A stretch of DNA of 64,000 nucleotides. Source: Phlyctochytrium arcticum. Its lineage: Eukaryota > Chytridiomycota > Chytridiomycetes > Chytridiales > Chytridiaceae. The translations under genes and the position numbers were made by a program. The notes under the pieces were generated by a model, which saw nothing but the letters and a program-made list of their open reading frames with translations, made no database searches and had not been told where the DNA came from. Positions 49,143 through 61,288 of the stretch are shown here, one piece after another. The stretch is taken from assembly GCA_025602905.1 (NCBI GenBank), contig JAHLKI010000023.1:248001-312000 (forward strand), given 5' to 3'. Each line of letters opens with the position of its first letter. The first letter of the stretch is position 1.

Positions 49143-52100
49143 CTAGACTCCTCCGTCTTTTGGCGTCCCACCCTCACCACCACCACCACCACCACCACTG
49201 GCAGGTGAATTCGGACCTGTTCCACCACGACCCATCCCACGTCCGCGAGTCACAACTCCACCTCCACGTCGGGCACGCGTCGCGCGACGAAGGGCTCGGC
49301 CTCGGCCTCTAGTTCCGGGGGTAGGCGTTGGCGTGTCGGGATTGGCTAGAGCCGGTGTTCCCAATTGGGGTTGGGTTTGTTGTTGTTGAGGAATGGACTG
49401 AGTGGTGGATGGAGTCGTAATAGGAGTAGTTGGAGGTTCGACGGGTGCTGATGGCACTGCTATATTCCCTTGGATTAACACATGTCCACTTGTCCAAGTA
49501 GTATAAAAAGAAATACATACCAGCCTGTCCTCCTTGCTGATTCACGTTAACAGGAGGCGACGACGACATCCTCATGACTTTTCGTGGGACATCCACTCCA
49601 TTGCCTACAACAAAACCCAAATTTAATATTCACTTCATCGAAAAACCATGCCAAGAAACTAACCAGGCATGGGCGTATTGGACGCATTCAAGGCCGCCAC
49701 TTCCATTTGAGCCGCTTGGAGTTTACGTTTCAGGAGGGCCATACGGTTTGCAGCCGATTCGGTCGGTTGTTGGGGTTTCGGGGTTTGGGTTGGTGGTTGC
49801 AGTGGAGCGGCAGCGGGAGGGGGTGCGGGTGTGGAGGGGATGAAGGGGGGTGCGGTCACGTTGAGTTGGGCAGGTATAGGTGTCGACGCCGCTGGTACCG
49901 TGGTAGGATTTACACTGACGGATGACGGTTGTTGTTGCGGTGGTTGGTGTTGCGGCGTGCTCGGTGTGGGGTTGGGCGGTAGGAACGGTGTAGGTACAGT
50001 GACGGGCACAGACGCTTGTTGGGGTGTCGCCGGCATAGCTTGTGTGGTTACTCCTACAGCAGACGGTGCAACAGCCTCTTGTTCCAATGTTGCAAGCACG
50101 GGTTGTTGCGGGGTCAGTGATTGCGTCAACGGCAGGGCTTGATTTTGTTGTAACGAGGCCACTGGCGCCTGGATAGATGTTGCCGGGGCCATTGGGGTCA
50201 TGGATACAGTGACGGGTGCAGAGGACAACGACGCCTGTTGCGGTGTCGCCGGTATGGCTGGTGCTGTTACAGTAGGTGCGACAACAACCTCTTGTTCCAG
50301 TGAGGCAAGGACGGGTTGTTGCGGGGTCAGTGCTTGCGTCGACAGCAGAGCTTGATTCTGCTGTAAAGGGGCAAGGGGCGCTTGGGTAGATGTGGACAGG
50401 TCCATTGGGATCGTTGAGGTTGGCATAAGTGTAGGAAGGGTAGCAGCCAAACCCATTTCTAACCCAGCAGTGAATGCTTGCAGTGGGGGTAACTGTTGTT
50501 CTTGTTGTGATGGTTGCGATGGGACAGTGGGTACACTCGTAGTCGTGGCGGGTGCAACTTGCTGTCGAGGGTTAGCGGGCGCCTGGATAGACGTCGTCAA
50601 TTCCATGGGGATCACGGGGGTCGGCATAAACGCAGGAGCAGGAGCCGCTGCTGCAGCCAAACCCATATCTAACCCAGCCGTGGATGCTTGCAGTGGGGGT
50701 AACTGTTGTTCTTGTTCTGATGGTTGAGATGGGACAGTGGGGGCGCTAGTGCTTGCCGTCGAGGGTCCAACTTCACTCTCTTCAGGTCCCTGCATACCCG
50801 TGTCAACCTCATCTTCAATCTCGCCAGTTTCCGGCCCCTGGGCCTCCTCCGAATCCATCCTCTCGCCTTCCTCAGGCTCATATTGATAAGTCTCGGGGCC
50901 AGTAGTGAGTTCCTTCTCCAGCTCCTTGATTCGATCCGTCAAGGTCGTGGCCCGACGCTTCTCGGAATTCAGAGTGCCTTCCAAAAGCTGGTACCGCATT
51001 CTCAGCGTGTGCATCTCCTCGTCCGTTTTGGTCTTCCATTCGTCGACGGCGGTAGTAACCCGTTGCCGAGATTGCACTTCTGCCTCGGCCAGCTGCCGTT
51101 CGAGCTGAGCAACGCGCTCCCCATCAACCGCACTGGCACCCTCACCGGTCACAGGCACTCCTTCCCTGAGGGCAGTGATGTCCTTGTTGAGCTGCTGCAA
51201 CTGCTCAGAGAGCGCCGCGTTTTCATTCCGGGCAGCGGCCAAATCTGAGACTAGACCTCGGTTTCGTTCTTTAAACTTGACCAAGGTAGCATTCGCTTGC
51301 TGAACAACGTCCGAGCGCCGTTTGTCCATTTCCGCGCGCATGTTGACAAAATGCTCATTCTTTTCCGGATCATTGAGTAGCTCCTGGAGTTTCTGAATTT
51401 CTTGCTTCAACGCATTAATCTCAACATCCTTTTCCCCGCTCTGGTTCTCCTTCGTAGACAATTCATCCACTTTGGCGCGCAATTCACCCAACTGCTTGTT
51501 ACGACCTTCCAAAACCTCCTTTTGACGGCGAGCAATTTCGAGGAACTTGACATTCTTTTGCTCCAAATCTTTAATCGTTTGTGCGTGCTGCTCTGCGATC
51601 TGGGTAGCAGCCGCTTTCGCAGCCTCCAATTCTTCCTTGTCCTTGGCCAGCTGGTCAACATTCTGCTTCAAAGCATCGTGCTCGTGAGGATCGATGCGCT
51701 GGTACTTGCGAAGAATCTGATCCAAACGGTCTTTCCATCGCTTGTTTTCTTCCGTAAGCAACGTATTTTGCTCCTTGCGCGCATCCACCTCGGCGTGCAG
51801 CATACCAATTTGCTCCCGCATAGGCTCAAGTCCCTTGGCGCTTTCAGCCAATTGGGCCTCAAGCTCCTTTACTCGCTTGGCGCTCTGCTCCACTTGATCA
51901 CGGAGAGTGACATTGGACTCACGCAACAGATTTGCTTGCTCAATCTTATCCATGAGTTCCTTATGACGGCGGTCATCCTGCAAAACATCCTGAGTCCGGT
52001 TTCGCTCGTCGTCCAACGTCGCTCGGGTCTCATCCAGAGTTTGTTGCAAGTGACTCAACTCCAAGCGGAAGCGATGACTCTCTGACGAGGCAATATCCAG

Positions 52101-55100
52101 TTTTGTTTGAAGAATGTCGCGTTCGTTTCGGGCGTAGCGGACCAGCTCACGCAGTTCACGAATAACGCGATCTCCGCCTTCGGTTTGGGCTCCCTCCCCT
52201 TCCAATGCAGCATCACCCAGCTTTTGGCCTTCCTGCATTCGCTCAAATTGCGAGTGCAACAATTCATTTTGGGATTGCAAGTCTTCAATTCGGCGCTCAT
52301 ATTCCGCAACCTGCTCATCGAACTGTTTCTTTGTTGCTTCCCATGATTTAGTGGCATTGGACAGACTTCCCTCGGCCAGAATAACACGATGCTCTGCTTC
52401 ATTAATTTCCGTCTTGACTTTGGCACATTCGGCTTTCAGAGTTTGTACATTTTCAAGGGCTTTGCTGTGAGCCAGAACTTCTCGTTCATAACTTTCTTGC
52501 GCTTGCTGAGCGATTCGTGCATGTCTTATGACGTCCTCCTGCATGGCACTTTGCGAGGCCAGAGCGACCTCCTCGCTCTTCTTGATAGTCGTTACCTGCT
52601 GTTGCAGAACACGAACCTCTTGTTCATGCTCAGATTTGGCGGCTTCGAATTTATCCCGGGCCTCAATCAATTCTCGATCAGTAGTCTTCATCTGCTCAAG
52701 AATCTCATTGCGAGCAGCCTCAGAAGCTTGAATACGTGACTCCAAATCATTGATTTCTCGTTCTTTCTCGGATTTAAACGTGTCATAAGTTTCAGCGAAT
52801 TCAACGTATTGACGCTCGGTGGTATTAGCTAGCTCCTGAAGATTGGCCTCGCGTATCTTGGAAGCCTCAAGATCCTCGTGAAGAGTTGCGACGTGGCGCC
52901 GAACAGCAATCAGCTCCTTTTCTAATTCTCGCACCCGTTCCTCCGCGGTTCTGGGAACTCCATCAGCAGAGCCTTCATAGGCAGCCAGTCGGGCTTCCGT
53001 CAATGAAAGTCGGTCAGAGACTTCCGACAGTCGCTGAGTCAGATTCTCCTCCTTGTTTTTGGTCAGGGACAGTTCACCCTTGGCCTTTTCGCACTCTGCC
53101 GTTAGCCGCTCAATCTTCAATTGGCTGGAGCGAATGTCGGTATCCTTCCTAGAAATGGTGGTGCGCGCATCCTCCAGGGAATCTTGAAGTTGCTTGCGAG
53201 CCAGAGTCAATTCTCTGTCAACTCCGTCCAGCTTGTCTTCCAGTCGCCGCTTCTCAGTCCGCCAAGTCTCTTCACGAGTTTCGAGGTGTTTTTGCAAATT
53301 GCGGGCACGTTCGTTTGCGAGATTGCGCTCGTTGAGTAAATCTTCGCTCTCCCGAATCGCCCGATCCTTGCTCTGCTCCCAGACTTCCCGCTCCATCTTC
53401 ATTTGCTGAATTTGGCTAGACAATTGCTCGGCACGCAACCGCTCACTCATGAGACCATTGGTGAGTTCCTGTGCTTTCGCATCTTGTCTGGTAGCGGCAT
53501 TCGCCATAGACCCTATGCGTTCCCGCAACTGTGTAATTTCTCGAGATTGCATATCCGCATTGTCGGCTAAGAGCTGGTATCGTTCACCTTGGAATCGAAG
53601 TGAATTATTCAATTTTGCAACTTGGATCGAAAGTTCAGATTTCTCTTCCCGAAGGGTATCTACTTGTTTGGACAGTTCTTTGTTACTGGTTCCACTTTCT
53701 CTAATCAGATTGTCGTGGTCCTGTTGCAACTCTTTGTACATCCGCTCGTACTCAGATTCTGGCAACGCCCCAACGCCAAAGCTTTGACGTCCTCGTGGTT
53801 GGGGGGTTCTTGTCCTCTCAGGTGAGCCATCTACAGACTCGGCTCGACCATTGATCAAGCCTCGCAGATCATCCCTTTGCTTTATAACATAGCGGAGCTG
53901 TCGAGAAATCTTTTCCTCATTTTCCTCCAACTCCTTAACCCTGGCTTTGGCTTGCTCCAAGTCAGCTGCAGTGACACCAGTTTGTTGTTGTTGTAACTCT
54001 CGTTGCACTTCTTCCAACTGACGGGCAAACTTTCGAGCAAGCTTTCGCAAGTCAACATTTTGCCGAACCAAATCTTCCACATTGGATACCTCAACGAGAC
54101 GCTGGCTAATGAGAGAGTCAATGGGGGATTCTTCAACATCATCCTCAGCACCAAATCGGGAAATGAGTCCCATCAGGTAACGTTCAATTTCTTCACGATC
54201 ACCCAGACTTGATTCTTGCAACTGTTCGCAAAGAACGCGGACTTGACGAGAGAGATCACGGACATCTTGTCGCAAGTCATTGGCCTCTGTTACATTTTTG
54301 GAACTTTCTGCCTCGGCCTTGGCAGCGCTGGCAAGAGCTTCTCGCTTCTCCTCCAGAGCGCGGCTTAGGTCGACGAAAAGCTTGTCATACCGCTGTTGCA
54401 GCTTTTTACTGTCTTGTTCGAGATCCTCCACGTAAGGATTGAGCTGTTCCAACCTGTCGTACACCTCCCTAAATCTTTCCTGTGTGATATCAAGCTCTCG
54501 CTGCAACTCTACACGCTGTTGCTTTTCTTCTTCATATGAAGCATAAAGTGTTGTGTACGTCATGCCACGTAGTGTCAATCTGCTGGAAGAAGAAGGTGTA
54601 TCAAATACACTGGAATCATCTCGGCTGCTTCTGCTGGGAGTGGATTCACGCAGTTGGTGTTTCAGACGATCACTCTCTTCATAGAGCCTGTCAAACTGTT
54701 CTTTCCAATGCTCACTTTCTTGTTGAAGTTGAGCACAACGGTCTTCCAATTCAGCTTTAGTCTCGTCCCAATCTTCTTGAGCTTCCGTCATGGTTTTCTG
54801 CAACTCGTTCAAGTGAACTTGACTGTCTTTGACGTTCTTATTGTACAGCTCAGTCAGTCTTGTCTGGGCATCCATCTCTTTCTTGAATTGCTGTTCGTTA
54901 ACGACCAGTCGTGATTCGGCCTCGTTCAACTTCCGGATAAGATCTTGCACTTTATGTTCCAAACCATCGGCACGCTGTTGTAAGGCTCTTGCGCGACTTT
55001 CGACAGCACTCCGTTCTGAAACTGCAGTGTCTAGTTGATTTTGAGCCTCAGTCAGTTGGTGAGTCTATAAAGCCAAAAATTTAGTTTCGGCTCATGATAT

Positions 55101-55838
55101 CCCCTTTATATCTCGGACCTTTTGTAGGCGATATTGGTGAAGTTCTTCGGATTTTTGCTTGAGTTCCACATTCAACCATTCACTTGTCTTCTTTGCTTGA
55201 ACCACTTCTTGCTCCTTTCCAGACAGCAGCAACTTTTCCTTCATGTTTTCCGTTTCAAGTTCCGTAATTCGGTTATTGGCATCCCTGAGTTCCCCTCGTA
55301 GCCCATGGACTTGTTCTTGCAATCCCTCGGACTGCTCGGTAAGTCGAGTAATCTCTTGGTGTCTCTTGGACATGACAACCGTGAGCTCTTCCTTTTCGGC
55401 CTTTAATGCCTCAACGCGAGCGTGGACTGCAACATCCTGAACTTGTTTCAGCTGGCCATCTTTCCTGCTAATCTCCTGCCGCAGCTGCACAATGATTCCC
55501 TCTTAATCATTTGGAAGGTGTCAACTTTTCTCCACGCCACACAAGGCTTTATCTTCATGTTACCTTTTTCAGAGCTGACCACCTTTTCCGCCTCCAGAAG
55601 CGTTCGGAGTGCATCCAAATCTGCAGCAAGTGTCCTCTTCTCAGTATCGGACCAATGTATCCTGTCCTCTATTGTAACAAACAATGATTTCCGTTAGATT
55701 GTATCTGTTGATCGGCCGGCTTCGGTACCACCTACCATAGTTAGCAGCTGCCTTTTCCAGAGCAACCTCGAGTTCCTTCACTCGTGCTGCAAGGGCCGGC
55801 TCGCTAGATCCCGGCGTTGCCGGTATATCTGCCTCCAT
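49143..55838 (-). CDS. Tpr/Mlp-type nuclear-pore basket coiled-coil protein
   Basis: Six exons on the minus strand: 55838-55736, 55668-55564, 55501-55119, 55064-49664, 49604-49521 and 49459-49143, all GT-AG and in frame, giving about 2,100 residues. The first ~1,500 residues are nearly unbroken heptad coiled coil. The C-terminal ~600 are Pro/Gln/Thr-rich with repeated blocks such as APTVPSQPSEQEQQLPPLQA and SVPTVPSQPSQQEQQLPPLQ, and the last exon adds Arg/Gly-rich sequence ending in a Gly run. Long coiled coil plus a disordered tail of this size matches Tpr (animals) and Mlp1/2 (yeast), which form the nuclear basket and help mRNA quality control. Assignment is by architecture; another giant coiled-coil protein is possible but less likely. 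Confidence 0.75.
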
Positions 55839-56128
55839 ATTTGCGGCAGACTAGTCTTGCCCGTTCACCCTAGATCTGTTAATGGGTGACGGCGTCTCGT
55901 TCTGGTGAGTGTTTCAGGCCAAGATGGACGTTGTTACCATCAGGGCCGTAAAGCAGGTGGCTGGTGCAAGCTTGACGGATTAATCATTTGGAGTTTTCCC
56001 AACTGCAAATTCAACAACTCTTGGTCCACCTAAATCAACGAAGACGTCGCAGATCACAGAGAGGGCCACTACAGAGATACAAAAACTCATCTACTTGGCA
56101 ACCCAACACTACCAACTACTGTCTCGCC
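55839..56128. promoter_or_regulatory. Divergent promoter between nucleoporin and ISD11 genes
   Basis: About 290 bases between two divergent start codons. No TATA box seen; it should hold both promoters. Confidence 0.4.
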
Positions 56129-56380
56129 ATGCCTTCAAAGTCGCAGATCCTTCACCTTTATCGTGACCTCCTCCGGTCGTCCCGAGCATTCTCCTCCCAC
56201 AACTACCGAGACTATGTCTACCGACGAACAAAGGATGCCTTCAGAGAACACCGCACAGAAGCTGATCCACAAAGAATCAACGCTCTTTACGAGCGTGCCA
56301 AGCAGGACTTGATTGTCGCCAAACGACAAGGATACATTAATTCACAGTTTGATGTCGGCAAGTCTGTAATAGAGCACTAG
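56129..56380 (+). CDS. isd11: ISD11/LYRM4-like LYR-motif protein (83 aa)
   Basis: Accessory subunit that stabilises the mitochondrial cysteine desulfurase Nfs1, the sulfur source for Fe-S cluster assembly. The LYR motif is in QILHLYRDLLRSSRAF, followed by NYRDYVYRRTKDAFREHR and LYERAKQDLIVAKRQGYINS, the typical ISD11 sequence. Length (83) is normal for ISD11. The ATG at 56129 puts the motif ~10 residues in, as expected. No intron. The frame extends upstream to 55988, but that part is non-homologous leader. It is convergent with an Fe-S assembly gene (ISA1) next door. Confidence 0.9.
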   Translation: MPSKSQILHLYRDLLRSSRAFSSHNYRDYVYRRTKDAFREHRTEADPQRINALYERAKQDLIVAKRQGYINSQFDVGKSVIEH

Positions 56381-56546
56381 TTTCATCATCGCTCTCTCGT
56401 ATATCACTATATCCATCTGTACCATATTCCCTGCATATTCCTGTTATGTTTCCTTATTAATGAATGAGAGTGCTATAGTACATATATATTTACTTGATGA
56501 AATGTTGAGTTCTACTTTTCTACATGATGCCAATGCTAGCTGTGTC

Positions 56547-57210
56547 TCACACCATAAAACTCTCCCCACATCCGCACATCTCCTTGACGTTTGGGTTATT
56601 GAAGACAAAGGTCGACTGCAAAACATCGTCCACGTAGTCCATCTCGCTTCCGATCAGAGAAAAGAGGGCCTTGGCATCCACCACGACCTTGACCCCATCT
56701 TGCTCAATGACTTCATCGAAACGGGCTGGAGCAGAAATGTACTCTAAATCGTAGGAAAGACCGGAGCAACCCTTCTTCTTGGTGCCCACTTTCAGGTATT
56801 GTGGAGAATTTGGATCGGAGAGCATCACTCGTAAACGTTCCACCGCTCGTGGGGTCTAGGAGCATAGCAATCGTTAGACAAATGATGCACATTACAAAAT
56901 CTGAGATGGCATATACCAGTGTTAAGGCCGCTTTCTTGGCGGCAAACCTTGAGCTCAGTGGCGGCTTTCGTACCGGCATCCCTATTGAACCTGGCACTGG
57001 GGACGGTTGTGCTTGTTGCGTGGTGGTGACTATACGGCGTGGTTGTGGTTGAGTGGAGGAAGACGAGGGCGTGTTGTTATCGCGGGAAGAGTGAAGTGCT
57101 CGCGATGCGGTATATGTTACGGAAAATGTGCTGGGTTGGCGATCACACCTTGTCCGCAGTGAGATACGACGTACAAGACATGTGCTGTGCCGAACGGCAG
57201 AAAAGGACAT
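56547..57210 (-). CDS. isa1: ISA1-like mitochondrial Fe-S assembly protein (200 aa)
   Basis: A-type carrier that helps make [4Fe-4S] clusters in mitochondria. Two exons: 57210-56917 and 56855-56547, GT-AG, in frame (CTG|ACC). The N-terminal ~90 residues are Arg/Ser-rich and non-acidic, which fits a mitochondrial targeting sequence. The A-type domain begins TPRAVERLRVMLSDP and has the three conserved cysteines: GTKKKGCSGLSYD and, near the end, EMCGCGESFMV. Length and motif order match Isa1/IscA. Confidence 0.93.
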
Positions 57211-57850
57211 GATGAGACTTGAAACTTGTGAACAGCGGGTATCCCTGGTCAATGGAGTTGGCCAATCGTCGGGATTTGTGGCAAATAATGGCTGTCAAGA
57301 GACCACCAGCTCCGAAAGTGGCAAACTGCTCGGCAACAGGAGTTAGGGTTATCGCGTAAGCAGATGAATTTTCCCACAGCGACGCTGAGCGACGCTTCGA
57401 ATCATGAAAGAATTAGCATCCAAAACGCCCGAGATATTTACGGCGGATCGTCCGGCTACTTGGCATCTATGGAAGATCAGAGCCACGGCCAAGATGTAGT
57501 GCAAACACGTTAATTTATAACTCGACAACAACCTGGCTGACAACTTCTAGATGAAATGTTTTTCGACGACCTATTTTTGGAAACACCGACCCTCGGCGCA
57601 AGAACGGTTTGGTTAGTCAACGCAAATAATCTATTTCGACTTTGTCAGAGACTTACCCGGAAGTCAGTTCCGTTCTTGCCGCGCACCTGCAACTTCTCGT
57701 TATTTGCCAGAAAAGTACCTTAAGAGGGTCCTGCAACAACCCCGGGATTGACTCTCTAACGATTTCATCATCGTAAAAGTCTTTCTTGCCGGAACCAGGA
57801 CCAGAAAATCGAAGCTCTGATACCCATCACCACACTCTGTCAATCCCAGT
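57211..57850. promoter_or_regulatory. Divergent promoter region between ISA1 and AGC kinase genes
   Basis: About 640 bases between divergent starts. No gene or clear TATA box seen; pyrimidine-rich patches near 57760-57840. Confidence 0.4.
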
Positions 57851-59735
57851 ATGTTCAAACAAAAGAAGAGCACAGATGCGAGCGTTGCTGGGTCTCCACT
57901 CAAAAACCTGCTACGGCCTACGTCCAGTTTGCCCGCCGCTGTAGCACCTCCTCAGGCTGCCCCTCCCACAGAAACAGCCAGCGGTGCGTCGAATATTTCC
58001 CATCCAAATCAGGCGCAGTTGGGCGGTAGTGGCCTGCTGTTGATTCGTGTGGTTGAAGCGAGAAATCTGGTCTCAAATGGCCAACCAGTGCAAATTGCTA
58101 CGGCACAAGGAGGCGATGTCACAAAACTTCCGTATGCCATGATTGATTTCGACAAGAATGAGATTTTGGTCACTGCAAAGGAAGGAAATCCGGCATCAAA
58201 AACGGTTGTATGGGGACACCGCGCTCATTTGTAAGTTTGAATAATTTTTTGAAACATTTTCTAGGAACTAATGGTTTATACTTCAGTGATGTAAGTCGAG
58301 AAGCGGAAGTCACTATATCAGTGTACCAGCGTGGGGGATCCCCACAAGGCGATGCTTTGATTGGAAGCGTGCGAGCCAAACCACTTCTGGTGGATGGTAA
58401 ATTGCAAGATCAGTGGTTTCCGTTACAAGCCGACTCTGCGGGTGGAGATCAGCCAGCTGGCACTCTGGGCGAGATACATCTGCAATTTCATTTCAAGAAG
58501 AGCGGGGTGAGTATGTGTTTTGAAATGTCAGTTTAAGCCAGTCTCTTAAACTTCTCTTGTTCTCAGCAAGCGAAACCATTATCCATTGATGATTTCGAGC
58601 TCCTAAAAGTTATTGGCAAAGGATCGTTTGGTAAAGTCATGCAAGTTCGAAAACGGGATACCAACCGGATCTACGCCATGAAAATCATTCGCAAATCCCA
58701 TATTGTGGAACGAGCAGAGGTTGCCCACACATTGGCCGAACGGACGGTGCTAGCCAAGTTGGCACATCCATTCATTGTGCCATTAAAGTTCTCGTTCCAA
58801 ACGCCTGACAAGTTGTACTTGGTGTTGGCCTTTGTCAATGGAGGCGAACTGTTTCATCATTTACAGAAGGAGGGGAAATTTGCGCAGGACCGAGCCAAAT
58901 TTTACACTGCCGAGCTATTGAGTGCCCTGGAATGCTTGCATGGCTACAACATCATCTACCGCGATCTGAAGCCTGAGAATATCCTGCTGGACTTTACTGG
59001 ACACATTGCGCTCTGTGATTTTGGCCTTTGCAAACTGAACATGAAGGACGGGAACAAGACCAATACGTTCTGCGGCACGCCAGAGTATTTGGCTCCCGAA
59101 CTCTTGATTGGACAGGGATACACAAAGGTGGTCGACTGGTGGACGATCGGTATCCTTCTCTACGAAATGTTGACGGGTCTTCCACCATTCTACGATGAGA
59201 ATACCAACGAGATGTACAAGAAGATTTTGTCGGAAGAACTGAAATTTCCCGAGGACATGACACCCGTCGCGAAAGATTTGCTGAAGCAGGTACGTGATCA
59301 ACCCGTTTTTGCTACATTTCAAAACAACTCATTGATGTGAATATTTAGCTTCTGAATCGAGATCCCGTCAAGCGATTGGGGGCCAATGGTCCTGATGAAA
59401 TCAAGCGACACCCATTCTTTGCCGACATTAACTGGACACGTCTCATGTCACGAAAGTACCCTCCGCCATTCCGTCCAAACGTGACATCTGCAGTGGACAC
59501 GTCGAATTTCGATGAAGAATTCACATCTGAATTACCGCAGGACTCCCTAGTGGAAGCATCTAGTCATCTCACCGACGATGTTCAGCAACAGTTTGTCGGA
59601 TTCTCATATCAAGCCCAGGAAGGTATTGCTGGATCACTAGGCGGAGTCAATGGTGGTAGTCTGGTAGCACCCAACAAGTTTCAGAGTGTGCATGGAAGTT
59701 TCCGAGCACCAGGGGTGGGACGGCGTGGACTGTAA
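57851..59735 (+). CDS. AGC protein kinase with N-terminal C2-like domain (YPK/SCH9 type)
   Basis: Four exons: 57851-58230, 58287-58506, 58567-59289 and 59349-59735, all GT-AG and in frame. Residues ~55-220 form a C2-like region (GSGLLLIRVVEARNLVSNGQ ... GEIHLQFHFKKSG). The kinase follows: IGKGSFGKVMQVRK, AMKIIRKS, IIYRDLKPENILLD, LCDFGLCK, and the activation loop NTFCGTPEYLAPELL with its PDK1-site Thr. A C-terminal extension includes PPFRPNV and FVGFSYQAQ, the hydrophobic motif. KVVDWWTIGILLYEMLTGLP favours YPK1/2 over SCH9, while the C2-like domain recalls SCH9. Likely role: TORC2- or PDK1-dependent growth and membrane-stress signalling. Confidence 0.88.
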
Positions 59736-59991
59736 TGTTAGATGTTGGCTGGTCTTTGATTTCCCGCGCTCCTCAATATATAAATCGAAACGCAGTACAT
59801 CTGTCAAAGGTTATCAGCAGGTCTTTCCATGGTCCTCGTCGACGGTAGACTCCGTGCCAAATCTCTCAAAGACATCCGAGGAGAAAATATTGCGAATCTC
59901 AAGCAGATAAACTCGGACATCAGACACACATCATGCACATGCGACCCCCAAATTTTCATTAAAACGAAATATGAACAAGAATTCACGACCA
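59736..59991. other. Short intergenic region
   Basis: About 255 bases between convergent gene ends; nothing seen. Confidence 0.35.
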
Positions 59992-60813
59992 CTAGATGAA
60001 TCCAATCTGTGTTGAAAAAAGCGAGAATAGCGGTAAGTCATTTACATGAATCAAAAATTTGCAATGCAAGACAAACCTTGTTGGCAACGTCCAAAGCGTC
60101 AACATCGGCGGAGAGGCGAACGTAGGCCTTCTTGGTACCGTCAGGTCGGATGAGAGTGTTGACCTTGGCGGCGTCAACATCGTACAGCTTCTTGACGGCT
60201 TCCTTGATCTGGCGCTTGTTGGATCGGACATCGCAGATGAAGACCAGGGTGTTGTGCTCCTCAATCTTCTTCATGGCACTCTCCGTGTTCAAAGGGAAGC
60301 GAACGATCTTGTACTGGTCAAGCTCAGGGGCACGGGGAACCGAGCGACGGGGGTACTTGGGCTGACGGGTAAGCTTGAGGGTCTTGGGAAGGTAGAAGTG
60401 CGTGCCAGTGCGGATCTTGTGGACGCGCTTGGCAGTTCCCTTGAGGGCAGCCTTCTTGGCACCCTGGGCTTTGGTAGCCGCAGGGGTAGCTAATGGGAGA
60501 GCGGGGAAAGAGAGCTAAAGTCAGCATAATAAACCCATGATACGTTTGTTTATGTTTGGTAAAGTCATTCCACCGTTGGGCAGCACTCTTCCCTGATCCA
60601 CACAGCTCTCGGCCCCCCCCCCCACCAAACACATCGAGTAAGACCCGTCCAAATAACCTCCTTGACGATCCGTTCAACAAGGTGGCCACTGTGTTCCAAC
60701 TCTTGAGTCAAACTCGCCCTTGCGGCCGTCCTCCAGTCGACAAAGCTCCAAACTTGCCCCAAACGTCGGCGATGCCTACCTTTCGTCGTCTTGGTTGCTG
60801 CCTTTGGTGCCAT
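59992..60813 (-). CDS. rpl25: 60S ribosomal protein uL23 (L25/L23a)
   Basis: Three exons on the minus strand: 60813-60780 ([11 protein letters not shown]), 60489-60077 and 60006-59992 (IGFI, stop), joined by GT-AG introns to 153 residues. The body has the family signature: [54 protein letters not shown] and the end [12 protein letters not shown] (family ends KIGYI). uL23 sits at the exit of the peptide tunnel and is where SRP and chaperones dock. A tiny last exon of four codons is easy to miss. Confidence 0.96.
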
Positions 60814-61288
60814 TTCGATGATCCTCCTCCGCTGTTGAAAGAACGAAGATGTGAGGGGTGGGTGAAAAAGAGGGAACGCTGTCGCCTGCCTTCTGCCTTT
60901 GCTGTTACCGGGGCCGCTGCGCCAGTTGCGAGGCCAAAAGAAATGGCCCTGCGCCACGCCCCGCCCGCTGGTTGGCTGGATCTGGGCAGGCTGACATAAG
61001 CTGCTGCGCATTGCCATGTCAACAGCTGACTCACTGCCCGCCAATCAGCGGCGGCCATTGCACAGCCACTGCCGCCGTGGGTTATGGCTGGGCGATTGTA
61101 AACGGCCGTTGGTGGATGATTCAGCAGTGTTTTCCGGGCAATCCTTGTCCCTCATTAGCGAAATCCCTAGACGGCAAAGCACTCTCCACCAGAAGGAATA
61201 TCCTTAGTAGGATCTACTCAGAAGCGCCCATCTCCTCATACTCGTATTTCCTCCGTAACTCCGAGCGACAGCGTGATCCTGAGCAGCC
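60814..61288. promoter_or_regulatory. Divergent promoter between uL23 and SEC63 genes
   Basis: About 475 GC-rich bases between divergent starts, both for proteins linked to translation and secretion. No TATA box; repeated GCCGC/GCGGC blocks near 61040-61080. No gene. Confidence 0.4.
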
